Shown: positions 31,289-39,462 of the stretch, piece after piece
Layout of the letters: the number at the start of each line of letters is the position of its first letter
Numbering within the stretch: position 1 is the stretch's first letter
From: Fibrobacter sp. UBA4309
GTDB taxonomy: Bacteria; Fibrobacterota; Fibrobacteria; Fibrobacterales; Fibrobacteraceae
Assembly (NCBI RefSeq): GCF_002395745.1
Contig: NZ_DGUN01000071.1
Span: 1 to 41,873, forward strand
Direction of reading: 5' to 3'
Length of the DNA stretch: 41,873 nucleotides
Notes under the pieces: generated by a model
What the model was told of the DNA's origin: nothing
Databases searched by the model: none
Seen by the model: the letters and a program-made list of their open reading frames with translations, nothing else
Position numbers and translations under genes: made by a program

Positions 31289-32515
31289 ATGAATTTTAAT
31301 ACCACCCTATTGCACAAGGATTTCGGCAGCGATCGATGTACCGGCTCTACGCTTACGCCCATTTACCAGGTGAGTGCCTTTTCGCAGGATTCAGCAGAAA
31401 AACTCGAAGCCGTTTTCAACAACAAGGCTCCTGGTTTTGCTTATACGCGCATCGCGAACCCCACAACCGATTCCTTTGAACGCCGCATCGCATCGCTCGA
31501 AAAGGGCATCGGTGCGGTGGCGTGCTCTTCTGGCATGGCCGCGGTGACGCTTTCGCTCCTGAACATTCTGCAGGCGGGCGACGAAGTCATTGCAAGCGCC
31601 GGACTTTTTGGCGGAACCATCGACCTTTTCCACGACTTGGAAGCGTTCGGCATCAAGACGCGATTCGTAACCGAAGTGACCGCCGAGAACGTTCGCGCCG
31701 AACTGAACGAAAAGACAAAGGCGGTGTTTACCGAACTTATCGGGAACCCGAAACTGAACGTAGTCGACTTAAAGAGCGTCGCGGACGAGGCTCATCGGGG
31801 AGGCGTTCCGTTTATTGTCGACAGCACGACAGCGACGCCCTATCTTGTGCATCCGTTTGACTTTGGAGCCGACATCATAATTCATTCGTCTTCCAAGTAC
31901 ATCAACGGAAACGGTTCCGCAATCAGCGGCATCATCATCGACAGCGGAAACTTCAAGTGGGATTACGAACGCTACAAGGGTCTGGAAGAATACAGGCGCT
32001 TTGGCAAGTTCGCCTATATTGCCAAACTCCGCAACGGCATCTGGCGTAACGTGGGCTGCTGCGTAGCGCCGCAGACCTCCTTCCTGAATTCCCTCGGGCT
32101 CGAAACGCTCGGGCTCCGCATGGAACGCCTGTGCGATAACGCCTTGCAGCTCGCCAAATTTTTGCAGAATTTCGAAGGTATTTCTGTCAACTACCCGGCC
32201 CTCGAAAGCAGCCCCTATTACGACCTGGTACAAAAACAGTTGCACGGAAAAGGCGGTGCCATCCTCACGATTGACGCAGGAACCAAGGAAAGGGCCTTCA
32301 AGCTGATCAACAATTTGAAGTATGCGACCATCGCCACGAACATCGGCGACTTGCGCACGCTCGTGATTCACCCGGAAAGCACGATCTTTACGCACAGCTC
32401 CAAGGAACAGAAGGAACATGCCGGCATTTTCGAAGGCACCATCCGCGTGAGCATCGGAATCGAAGATATCGAAGACCTCAAGGAAGATTTCGAACAGGCA
32501 ATCAAGGCAATTTAA
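31289..32515 (+). CDS. metY: O-acetylhomoserine sulfhydrylase (MetY/cystathionine gamma-synthase family)
   Basis: A 408-aa PLP enzyme of the Cys/Met metabolism family, first in the sulfur operon. FAYTRIANPTTDSFERRIASLE and ACSSGMAAVTLSLLNILQAGDEVIAS are the family N-terminal motifs; K203 in IIHSSSKYINGNG is the PLP lysine; NLGDLRT-like NIGDLRTLVIHPEST and FEGTIRVSIGIEDIEDL close the fold. The choice of sulfide as second substrate (making homocysteine) is inferred from the neighbouring sulfide-producing genes; cystathionine gamma-synthase activity is the alternative. GGAG lies 8 bases before the ATG. The next gene starts 17 bases after the stop. Confidence 0.88.
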   Translation: MNFNTTLLHKDFGSDRCTGSTLTPIYQVSAFSQDSAEKLEAVFNNKAPGFAYTRIANPTTDSFERRIASLEKGIGAVACSSGMAAVTLSLLNILQAGDEVIASAGLFGGTIDLFHDLEAFGIKTRFVTEVTAENVRAELNEKTKAVFTELIGNPKLNVVDLKSVADEAHRGGVPFIVDSTTATPYLVHPFDFGADIIIHSSSKYINGNGSAISGIIIDSGNFKWDYERYKGLEEYRRFGKFAYIAKLRNGIWRNVGCCVAPQTSFLNSLGLETLGLRMERLCDNALQLAKFLQNFEGISVNYPALESSPYYDLVQKQLHGKGGAILTIDAGTKERAFKLINNLKYATIATNIGDLRTLVIHPESTIFTHSSKEQKEHAGIFEGTIRVSIGIEDIEDLKEDFEQAIKAI

Positions 32516-32532
32516 TTACGGAGACACACAAC

Positions 32533-33393
32533 ATGGCAACAGATTATTCTACTCTCAAAAAAGGCGGCTGGATGCGCCAAAAGCAAAAGGACAACTTTTC
32601 GCTTCGCGTGCGCGTCGTAGGCGGCAACCTTACCGCTACCCAACTTGCAAAAATCGCCGAAGTCGCAGAAAAGTACGGCGAAGGCTATGCCCACCTGACC
32701 TCGAGACAGAGCGTCGAAATCCCGTTTATCAAGCTTGAAAACGTAGACGACGTCAAGGCCGCCCTGGCCGAAGGCGGCGTGGAACCGGGTGTTTGCGGGC
32801 CTCGTGTGCGCACGATTACGGCATGCCAAGGTTCTGCCGTTTGCCCGAGCGGATGCATTGACACCTACGCGCTCGCCAAGGAACTTGACGACCGCTACTT
32901 TGCCCGCGAACTCCCCCACAAGTTCAAATTCGGCGTGACCGGCTGCCAGAACAACTGCCTCAAGGCCGAAGAAAACGACGTGGGCATCAAGGGCGCCATC
33001 AAGGTCAAGTGGATCGAAGACAAGTGCATCGGTTGCGGGCTCTGCGCAAAGACCTGCCGCAAGGGCGCCATCAAGGTCGAAAACAAGAAAGTCATTTTCG
33101 ATGAATCCCAGTGCAATTACTGCGGGCGCTGCTACAAGGCGTGCCCCACCGACGCATGGGACGCCACTCCCGGCTACATCGTTTCTTTCGGCGGACTTTT
33201 CGGCAACAACATCAACAAGGGTGAAACCATTATCCCGTTCATTGATGACAAAGAAAAGCTGCTCGACATTTGCGATGCCGCGATTACGTTCTTCGCCGAA
33301 AACGCAAAGCCCAGCGAGCGATTCAAGTACACCATCGACCGCATCGGCAAGGATGTTTTCGCACAAAAAATCAAGGACGTTTACAACGCTTAA
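32533..33393 (+). CDS. Compact siroheme sulfite reductase with two 4Fe-4S clusters (AsrC-like)
   Basis: A 286-aa protein that should reduce sulfite to sulfide in the cytosol. Residues about 15-75 are a ferredoxin-like half domain (LRVRVVGGNLTATQLAKIAEVAEKYGEGYAHLTSRQSVEIPFI). The siroheme/4Fe-4S motif is C98-x5-C104 and C138-x3-C142 (TACQGSAVC; TGCQNNC). Two ferredoxin-type motifs follow: CIGCGLCAKTC (165-175) and CNYCGRCYKAC (194-204). This is the layout of anaerobic sulfite reductase subunit C, about half the size of CysI and with its own electron-transfer clusters. GGAG precedes the ATG. A single such unit replaces CysIJ here. Confidence 0.88.
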   Translation: MATDYSTLKKGGWMRQKQKDNFSLRVRVVGGNLTATQLAKIAEVAEKYGEGYAHLTSRQSVEIPFIKLENVDDVKAALAEGGVEPGVCGPRVRTITACQGSAVCPSGCIDTYALAKELDDRYFARELPHKFKFGVTGCQNNCLKAEENDVGIKGAIKVKWIEDKCIGCGLCAKTCRKGAIKVENKKVIFDESQCNYCGRCYKACPTDAWDATPGYIVSFGGLFGNNINKGETIIPFIDDKEKLLDICDAAITFFAENAKPSERFKYTIDRIGKDVFAQKIKDVYNA

Positions 33394-33416
33394 TATCGAG
33401 AAGAAAAAGGCGCGCG

Positions 33417-35156
33417 GTGAAACAGGAAAAAATTAAAACCGATTTGCTGATTATAGGTGGCGGGACAGCCGGCTGTTATGCGGCTATTACGGCAGCGAAA
33501 GCAGATGCCGCATCAAATGCCGTAAATAATGCCGCAAATAATGCCGCGGGCCTTAAAATTCTCATCGTCGAAAAGGCGAATATCAAGCGCAGCGGATGCC
33601 TTGCCGCTGGCGTGAACGCCTTGAACGCCTACATTACCGAAGGTCGCACGCCCAAGGACTACGTGGAATACGCCAAGAAAGACGCCGACGGAATCGTCCG
33701 CGAAGATCTGCTGTATTCCATCTCCGAGAAGTTCAATGAGGTTACCGCACACCTGGAAAAGCTCGGGCTTGTCATCTTGAAGGACAAGGACGGCAAATAT
33801 GTAACGCGCGGCAACCGCAACATCAAAATCAACGGCGAGAACATCAAGCCGATTCTTGCCGACGCCGTCAAGAAGCTCGACGATGTGACCGTTCTGAACC
33901 ATGTCAACATCTTCGACTACTCCGTACACGACAATAAAATCGACGGCGCATTCGGATTCGGAATCGAAAACGATACTTTTTATGCAATCGAAGCCAAGGC
34001 AGTCATTATCGCGACGGGCGGTGCCGCGGGGCTCTACAAGCCGAACAATCCGGGATTTTCCCGACATAAGATGTGGTATCCGCCGTTCAATACGGGCGCG
34101 GGCTACGCCATGGGAATCCGCCACGGCGCCGAGATGACCACGTTCGAGATGCGCTTTATCGCATTGCGTTGCAAGGACACCATCGCCCCGACGGGAACGC
34201 TCGCGCAGGGCGTGGGCGCGAAGCAGGTAAATGCGCTTGGAGAAGTTTACGAGACAAAGTACGGTCTTTCGACTTCCGAAAGGGTTTATGGGACTGTCAC
34301 CGAAAATCTGGAAGGCCGCGGACCGTGCTACTTGAGGACCGAAGGCATTTCTGCCGAACAGGAAGAATCCCTGTTGAAGGCTTACCTGAACATGGCTCCG
34401 TCGCAGACGATTCGCTGGATTGAAAACGGCACGCCGTCGAAAGCGAATGTCGAAATTGAAGGTACGGAACCCTACATCGTGGGCGGCCACACCGCAAGCG
34501 GTTACTGGGTGGATACCAAGCGCGCCACGACAATCGAAGGACTTTTTGCAGCCGGCGACGTTGCCGGAGGTGCCCCGCAAAAGTACGTGACAGGCGCTCT
34601 TGCCGAAGGTGAAATCGCGGCGAAGTCTGCGGTGGAATACATCGGCGCGGCAGGTTTAACCACATCTCGCACATCTATCCCGGAAGCGGAAGTTGAAAAC
34701 CACATCGCAGAAATCAAGAAATTCCTTGACTCCCGAGGCGACGACGGCGGAGACACTGCCGAGCGCCTTGAAGAAGAAATGCAGGCTGCTATGGACGCTT
34801 ATGCAGGAGGCATCCAGACAAGCTATCGTTATAGCGAGAATCAGCTAGCGGTTGCACTCGAAAAAATCGAGGGAATCGAGGCCCGCATCAATTCCCTGCA
34901 TGCCAACGATTTCCAGGAGCTCATGTACATCTACGAGCTCAAGGAACGCCTTACGGTTTGCAAGAGCGTGATTGCGCACCTGGCAGCCCGCCACGAGACC
35001 CGTTGGCACAGCTTTGCCGAAAATCTCGACTATCCCGAAAAAGACAACGAAAATTTCCGCAAGTACGTGAATTCGCGCCTCGTAAACGGCGAAATCCAGA
35101 CATTCACGCGCGAACTCACCGCAGAAGGGCAAAAGAATTATGAGCATCAGCATTGA
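33417..35156 (+). CDS. aprA: Adenylylsulfate reductase alpha-type flavoprotein
   Basis: A 579-aa FAD protein of the AprA/fumarate-reductase family, expected to reduce APS to sulfite plus AMP. Start is GTG 33417 with AAGG upstream; a longer frame overlapping the previous gene is unlikely. TDLLIIGGGTAGCYAAITAAK is the FAD-binding loop, NIKRSGCLAAGVNALNAY matches the AprA FAD-contact motif (RSGAVAQGLSAIN in family members), ATGGAAGLYKPNNPG, LEGRGPCYL and GLFAAGDVAGGAPQKYVTG are further landmarks. A low-complexity insert (ASNAVNNAANNAAG, residues 33-46) is encoded by imperfect 12-bp repeats. It overlaps aprB by 17 bases. Length is somewhat below dissimilatory AprA. Confidence 0.86.
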   Translation: MKQEKIKTDLLIIGGGTAGCYAAITAAKADAASNAVNNAANNAAGLKILIVEKANIKRSGCLAAGVNALNAYITEGRTPKDYVEYAKKDADGIVREDLLYSISEKFNEVTAHLEKLGLVILKDKDGKYVTRGNRNIKINGENIKPILADAVKKLDDVTVLNHVNIFDYSVHDNKIDGAFGFGIENDTFYAIEAKAVIIATGGAAGLYKPNNPGFSRHKMWYPPFNTGAGYAMGIRHGAEMTTFEMRFIALRCKDTIAPTGTLAQGVGAKQVNALGEVYETKYGLSTSERVYGTVTENLEGRGPCYLRTEGISAEQEESLLKAYLNMAPSQTIRWIENGTPSKANVEIEGTEPYIVGGHTASGYWVDTKRATTIEGLFAAGDVAGGAPQKYVTGALAEGEIAAKSAVEYIGAAGLTTSRTSIPEAEVENHIAEIKKFLDSRGDDGGDTAERLEEEMQAAMDAYAGGIQTSYRYSENQLAVALEKIEGIEARINSLHANDFQELMYIYELKERLTVCKSVIAHLAARHETRWHSFAENLDYPEKDNENFRKYVNSRLVNGEIQTFTRELTAEGQKNYEHQH

Positions 35157-35454
35157 TCAAAGCAAATGCATCGGCTGCGGGAAATGTCACGATGTTTGCC
35201 CAGGCACGCTAATCAAGATAAGCGAAAATAAAAAGGCGTTTATCAAGTACCCCAAGGATTGCTGGGGTTGCACCTCGTGCATCAAGGAATGCCCCGTTCA
35301 CGCCATTCGATTCTTCCTCGGCGAAGACATTGGCGGCAAGGGAAGCAAGGTGCACACCGAAAAAGTAAACGGTCTTGTCCGCTGGATTGTCGAGTTCCCC
35401 GACGGGCGCGTAAAATCGATCGACATAGACCCGAAAGAATCTAACAAATACTAG
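35140..35454 (+). CDS. aprB: Adenylylsulfate reductase beta-type ferredoxin, short form
   Basis: A 104-aa protein with two 4Fe-4S motifs, C10-IGC-GKC-HDVC20 and C41-WGC-TSC-IKEC51, followed by a strand-rich segment (NGLVRWIVEFPDGRVKSIDID) that corresponds to the AprB domain contacting AprA. It should carry electrons to the AprA flavin. The long C-terminal tail of dissimilatory AprB, which wraps around AprA, is missing, and the first cluster loop lacks the family's insertion. Translation is coupled to aprA by a 17-base overlap; cysD starts 21 bases after the stop. Confidence 0.86.
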   Translation: MSISIDQSKCIGCGKCHDVCPGTLIKISENKKAFIKYPKDCWGCTSCIKECPVHAIRFFLGEDIGGKGSKVHTEKVNGLVRWIVEFPDGRVKSIDIDPKESNKY

Positions 35455-35475
35455 GAATTTCACAGGAGATTTAAT

Positions 35476-36375
35476 ATGAGCGAATTATCACACCTCAACG
35501 AGCTGGAAGCCGAAGCCATCTACATTATCCGTGAAGTTGCCGCCGAATGCGAAAAGCCGGTGATGCTCTACTCCATCGGCAAGGACAGCTCCGTCATGTT
35601 GCATCTGGCCATGAAGGCCTTTTATCCCGAAAAGCCGCCTTTCCCGTTCTTGCACGTGAACACCACCTGGAAATTCAAGGAAATGATCAAGTTCCGCGAC
35701 GAGACCGCAAAAAAACTCGGTATCGAGATGCTGGAATACATCAACCAGGACGGCGTACAGCAGGGAATCAACCCGTTCGACCATGGTTCGGCCTACACCG
35801 ACATCATGAAGACGCAGGCGTTAAAGCAGGCGCTGAACAAGTACGGCTTTACCGCAGCCTTTGGCGGCGGCAGGCGCGACGAAGAAAAGTCCCGCGCCAA
35901 GGAGAGAATCTTTTCGTTCCGCAACTCCGCACACGCCTGGGATCCCAAGAACCAGCGCCCCGAAATGTGGAAACTTTACAACACCAAGATCAACAAGGGC
36001 GAAAGCATCCGCGTGTTCCCGATTTCGAACTGGACCGAGAAAGACATTTGGCAGTACATCAAGCGCGAGAACATCGACATCGTTCCGCTTTACTTTGCTG
36101 CAGAACGCCCTGTCGTCGAACGCGACGGCAACCTCATCATGATCGACGACGAACGATTCCCCTTGCGCGAAGGCGAAAAACCGCAGCTAAAGTCGGTGCG
36201 TTTCCGCACGCTGGGCTGCTATCCGCTTACGGGCGGCATCGAATCGACCGCCACCACGCTTGACGAAATCATCGACGAAACCTTGAGCGCCGTATCTTCG
36301 GAACGCACGTCCCGCGTAATCGACAACGAAGCCGCCGGCAGCATGGAACGCCGCAAGAGGGAGGGATATTTCTAA
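35476..36375 (+). CDS. cysD: Sulfate adenylyltransferase subunit 2
   Basis: A 299-aa subunit that joins ATP and sulfate to form APS. The PP-loop is SIGKDSSVMLHLAMKAF (residues 33-49). HVNTTWKFKEMIKFRDE, FGGGRRDEEKSRAKERIFSFR, RPEMWKLYNTKINKGESIRVFPISNWTE, and RFRTLGCYPLTGGIEST are family signatures. Length is normal. AGGAGA lies 6 bases before the ATG. Its stop overlaps the cysN start by one base (TAATG). Confidence 0.96.
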   Translation: MSELSHLNELEAEAIYIIREVAAECEKPVMLYSIGKDSSVMLHLAMKAFYPEKPPFPFLHVNTTWKFKEMIKFRDETAKKLGIEMLEYINQDGVQQGINPFDHGSAYTDIMKTQALKQALNKYGFTAAFGGGRRDEEKSRAKERIFSFRNSAHAWDPKNQRPEMWKLYNTKINKGESIRVFPISNWTEKDIWQYIKRENIDIVPLYFAAERPVVERDGNLIMIDDERFPLREGEKPQLKSVRFRTLGCYPLTGGIESTATTLDEIIDETLSAVSSERTSRVIDNEAAGSMERRKREGYF

Positions 36376-38060
36376 TGAAAGGCTTATTGAAGTTTATTAC
36401 GTGCGGCTCGGTGGACGACGGAAAATCCACACTCATCGGGCACATCCTTTACGATTCCAAGCTGCTTTACGCCGACCAGGAAAAGGCTCTGGAATTGGAC
36501 AGCAAGGTCGGCAGCCGCAACGGAAAAATCGACTATTCCCTTTTGCTGGACGGCCTGATGGCCGAACGCGAACAGGGCATCACCATCGACGTCGCTTACC
36601 GTTACTTTACGACGGACAAGAGAAGCTTTATCGTGGCCGATACGCCGGGGCACGAAGAATACACCCGCAACATGGCGGTGGGCGCTTCGTTTGCCGACCT
36701 CTCGATTATCCTGGTGGATGCTTCGCAGGGCGTTCTGGTGCAGACCCGCAGGCATGCGCGCATTTGCAGCCTCATGGGAATCAACCATTTCGTGTTCGCC
36801 GTGAACAAGATGGACCTGGTGAAGTACAGCGAAAGCCGATGCAACGAAATCGGGCAGCAGATTGCAGCGCTTGTCAAGGAACTTTCTTTGCCCGACGTGC
36901 AAATCATTCCGCTTTCGGCAACGGAAGGCGACAATGTCACCGTCAAGTCGGCGAATATCCCTTGGTACAAGGGCCCCGCACTTCTCGAATACCTCGAAAA
37001 CATCGACGTTTCGAACACCACGAATGAACAAGGCTTCTATCTGCCCGTACAGCGCGTGTGCCGCCCCGACAGGACTTTCAGAGGATTCCAGGGACAAATC
37101 GAATCGGGCAGCATTCGCATAGGCGATACCATCACGAGCCTTCCGAGTAACGAGAAGGCGTCGGTCAAGAGCATTCTGCGCACCGACAAGAATGTGGAAG
37201 AAGCCCACACCGGCGAGCCGGTCACCATCACGCTGGACCGCGAAATAGACGTGTCTAGAGGAAGTGTCCTTGTCAATGGTGCCGACGTCGGCTGCTACAA
37301 GAAAATCAAGGCGTCTATCCTGTGGATGGACGACGAGCCGCTCGAAATCGGCAAGGATTACCTTGTAAAACTCGGCACCAAGACGATTCCCGGGACACTC
37401 ACGAAAATCGATTACGCGATCGACGTGAACACGGGCGCACATCTTGAAACAGAAAGCTTGAGCAAGAACGGAATCGCCGTCACCGAAATCGTATTTGCCG
37501 AAGCAATCGTTGCAGACCGCTTTGCGAACCACAAGACGCTCGGCGAACTGATTCTGATTGATCGCGTGACGCATGCGACATCGGCTTGTGGCGTTGTAGA
37601 AGAGCTGTTCGAAAAGCAAATCGCCGCAGGCGACAAGGCCGCCTTCGTGCAGGGTGAACGCCATGGCCGCGGAGAAATCTTCGAGGAATTCTTCTACGAT
37701 ACGGCAACGCTCTCGGTCGTAAAGCAGCAACCCATAAGGCAGCATTACACCGTGGGCGACGAAATCCCGACCGTAGGCGAGACCTACCACTACCCGGACG
37801 ATTTCGATATCATCATCTTGCGCGACAGCATCGCTGTCAAGGTGCGCGGTAAGCGCATCGTGGCAATTTCCCCGGTAGCCGAATACCGCTACGGAAATGT
37901 TCCCGTCATCAACGGGCGCGGCTTTGAACTTGCGGTACATTCCGACGAAGAAGTCCGCCAGTTGCTAACCGAATACGATAACGCCAAGGACAGTGCCCGC
38001 GAAGCCTTCTTTAAACAGTGGTCCCGCTTCGACACTTACCGGAAAGTCGTAATTCATTAA
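36375..38060 (+). CDS. cysN: Sulfate adenylyltransferase subunit 1 (GTPase) with extended C-terminus
   Basis: A 561-aa EF-1A-like GTPase driving APS synthesis with CysD. G motifs: GSVDDGKSTLIGHIL (P-loop), DTPGHEEYTRNM and NKMDLVKY. Domains II and III follow to about residue 410 (IVADRFANHKTLGELILIDRVTHATSACGVVEELFE). Beyond that there are about 150 residues, far more than the tail of the E. coli subunit (475 aa in all). This extension has no P-loop, so it is not a fused CysC kinase. It includes RQHYTVGDEIPTVGETYHYPD and a predicted beta segment (DSIAVKVRGKRIVAISPVAEY). A terminator follows. Confidence 0.93.
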   Translation: MKGLLKFITCGSVDDGKSTLIGHILYDSKLLYADQEKALELDSKVGSRNGKIDYSLLLDGLMAEREQGITIDVAYRYFTTDKRSFIVADTPGHEEYTRNMAVGASFADLSIILVDASQGVLVQTRRHARICSLMGINHFVFAVNKMDLVKYSESRCNEIGQQIAALVKELSLPDVQIIPLSATEGDNVTVKSANIPWYKGPALLEYLENIDVSNTTNEQGFYLPVQRVCRPDRTFRGFQGQIESGSIRIGDTITSLPSNEKASVKSILRTDKNVEEAHTGEPVTITLDREIDVSRGSVLVNGADVGCYKKIKASILWMDDEPLEIGKDYLVKLGTKTIPGTLTKIDYAIDVNTGAHLETESLSKNGIAVTEIVFAEAIVADRFANHKTLGELILIDRVTHATSACGVVEELFEKQIAAGDKAAFVQGERHGRGEIFEEFFYDTATLSVVKQQPIRQHYTVGDEIPTVGETYHYPDDFDIIILRDSIAVKVRGKRIVAISPVAEYRYGNVPVINGRGFELAVHSDEEVRQLLTEYDNAKDSAREAFFKQWSRFDTYRKVVIH

Positions 38061-38085
38061 TATTGGCAAGTCGTCCATCATTATC

Positions 38086-38118
38086 ATGCCCGCCTCCAGG
38101 CGGGCATTTATTTTTTTG
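38086..38118 (+). terminator. Terminator of the sulfur operon
   Basis: ATGCCCGCCT pairs with AGGCGGGCAT, followed by TTATTTTTTT. Confidence 0.88.
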
Positions 38119-38127
38119 TAATAATTA

Positions 38128-38153
38128 TTTTGTCAGTAATAATAATGACAAAT
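38128..38153. repeat. Inverted repeat upstream of the porin promoter
   Basis: TTTTGTCA (38128-38135) and TGACAAAT (38146-38153) are near-perfect arms 10 bases apart, about 54 bases before TTGGAC of promoter module 2. A regulator site is possible. Confidence 0.4.
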
Positions 38154-38199
38154 TAATTTGAATTGGCCAATAGTAAAAACCGATAACCCAGCATAAAAT

Positions 38200-38237
38200 T
38201 AAAGTATTGGACAATGTGAAAAGTGCCTTCTATATTT
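38200..38237 (+). promoter_or_regulatory. Sulfur-island promoter module 2 (porin)
   Basis: TTAAAGTATTGGAC, AAAA, GCCTTCTATATTTG; TTGGAC (38207-38212) and TATATT (38231-38236) are 18 bases apart. Upstream AAAACCGATAA and GCATAA are also shared with module 3. Confidence 0.8.
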
Positions 38238-38285
38238 GTGCGCACAAAAAAAACAAAGCAACAACCACAACCAAGGAGTTTAAGA

Positions 38286-39410
38286 ATGAACCAGAATTTT
38301 GCAAAGCTCGCCGCCGCTGCGGTCATTACGACTTCCCTTTTTACCTCCAACGTTTTCGCCCAGAATACTTCCCCTGTAGCAGAAGCCCCGAAGGCCGAAA
38401 CTGCCGCGCCCGAAAAACCGAAAGAGGAGCCCGCTTTCAAGCTCACCGGTAACGTGCAGGCGCAGGCCATCAAGGCCGTTTACGACAACGATGCCGACAA
38501 CACGCTCGACAATTCCTTCTTGCGTGCGAACATTGGCGGAAAGTACAATTCCGACAACTTCGAAGCCGTCATCAACGTGCGTATCTTCAGCCCCGCCTTT
38601 GGCAACAAGAATGTCACCGATGTCACGACAGATGACAAAGGCAATGTCAAGGTGACCAAGACCGCACAGGACAAGATCAGCGCCGATACTTACTACGCCA
38701 AGTACAAATGGAATCCGGCTTTCGGCGATCTCAGCGTTCAATTCGGTCGTTTCCGTACGGACTGGACGGTTGCAGGCAACTTCGGTACCTATGTTGACGT
38801 ACATCTCTCCAAGCGCGGCTTCCTCGCCCGCGATTACCAGCATGACGCTATTGGACTGGGATTCGACAAGGGCATTTCTAGCTTTAGCCTATTGCTCGGT
38901 ACTTACGACAACAAGTTCGATACCGGCTACCTTCGCGCCGAAGAAACGCTTAAACTCGGTGACGCCAAAATAAGTGCGGCCTACCGCGTCAATGCCCTCG
39001 ACCCGATCCAGCATACCGCCGAAGTCACGCACCGCGTCGCAGGCCGCGCCAGCTACTACTTCGCAAAGAACCTGGGGCTCTATGGCGAAGTCGCCTACAT
39101 CTCCACGGGTGACGACGAAAATCTGAACGCATCGAATGCCACCAAGCCAGAATATGCACAGGGTACTGACTACCTTCCGTTCTTCGTGGGTGTAGAAATT
39201 CCGACGGCAGGTATCTTGAACAGCCTCTATGCAGAACTTGAATATGTCGGCGATCGCGAAGACTTTGCCGAAGACGCCGATGAACTCGCCTGGACGGTGA
39301 GCCTCATCAAGAAACTCGGCAAGCACGGCAAGATTCAGCTGAGCGCCTATAGCGAAAACGAAGTCTCCGACGTCGCCATCGCCGCCCGCTTCACCGCAAG
39401 CATTCAGTAA
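38286..39410 (+). CDS. Outer-membrane porin, probably for sulfate
   Basis: A 374-aa barrel protein. AAGGAG lies 8 bases before the ATG at 38286. Signal MNQNFAKLAAAAVITTSLFTSNVFA. A Pro/Ala/Glu-rich linker (about 27-48) precedes strands such as FKLTGNVQAQAIKAVYDND, LSVQFGRFRTDW, ISSFSLLLGTYDNKF, ASYYFAKNLGLYGEVAYI and KIQLSAYSENEVSDVAIAARFTA. It resembles phosphate/anion-type porins in layout. Sulfate as substrate is inferred only from its promoter, which is shared with the sulfate operon and the sulfate-binding protein. A terminator follows. Confidence 0.78.
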   Translation: MNQNFAKLAAAAVITTSLFTSNVFAQNTSPVAEAPKAETAAPEKPKEEPAFKLTGNVQAQAIKAVYDNDADNTLDNSFLRANIGGKYNSDNFEAVINVRIFSPAFGNKNVTDVTTDDKGNVKVTKTAQDKISADTYYAKYKWNPAFGDLSVQFGRFRTDWTVAGNFGTYVDVHLSKRGFLARDYQHDAIGLGFDKGISSFSLLLGTYDNKFDTGYLRAEETLKLGDAKISAAYRVNALDPIQHTAEVTHRVAGRASYYFAKNLGLYGEVAYISTGDDENLNASNATKPEYAQGTDYLPFFVGVEIPTAGILNSLYAELEYVGDREDFAEDADELAWTVSLIKKLGKHGKIQLSAYSENEVSDVAIAARFTASIQ

Positions 39411-39428
39411 TCACACCTCCAAAACCTT

Positions 39429-39462
39429 CCCCTGGCGCACCCGCGCCGGGGGTCTTTTTTTT
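39429..39462 (+). terminator. Porin terminator
   Basis: CCCCTGGCGC pairs with GCGCCGGGGG (one T-G pair) across ACCC, followed by TCTTTTTTTT. Confidence 0.88.

Noticed and set aside
33270..33416. N-terminal extension of aprA into the sulfite reductase gene
   Set aside because: Arg/Lys-rich shadow sequence; the FAD fold begins right after GTG 33417.
36384..37940. 518-aa minus-strand frame opposite cysN
   Set aside because: Shadow; CysN GTPase motifs are unambiguous.
37600..38060. CysC (APS kinase) fused to CysN
   Set aside because: No second P-loop in the extension.
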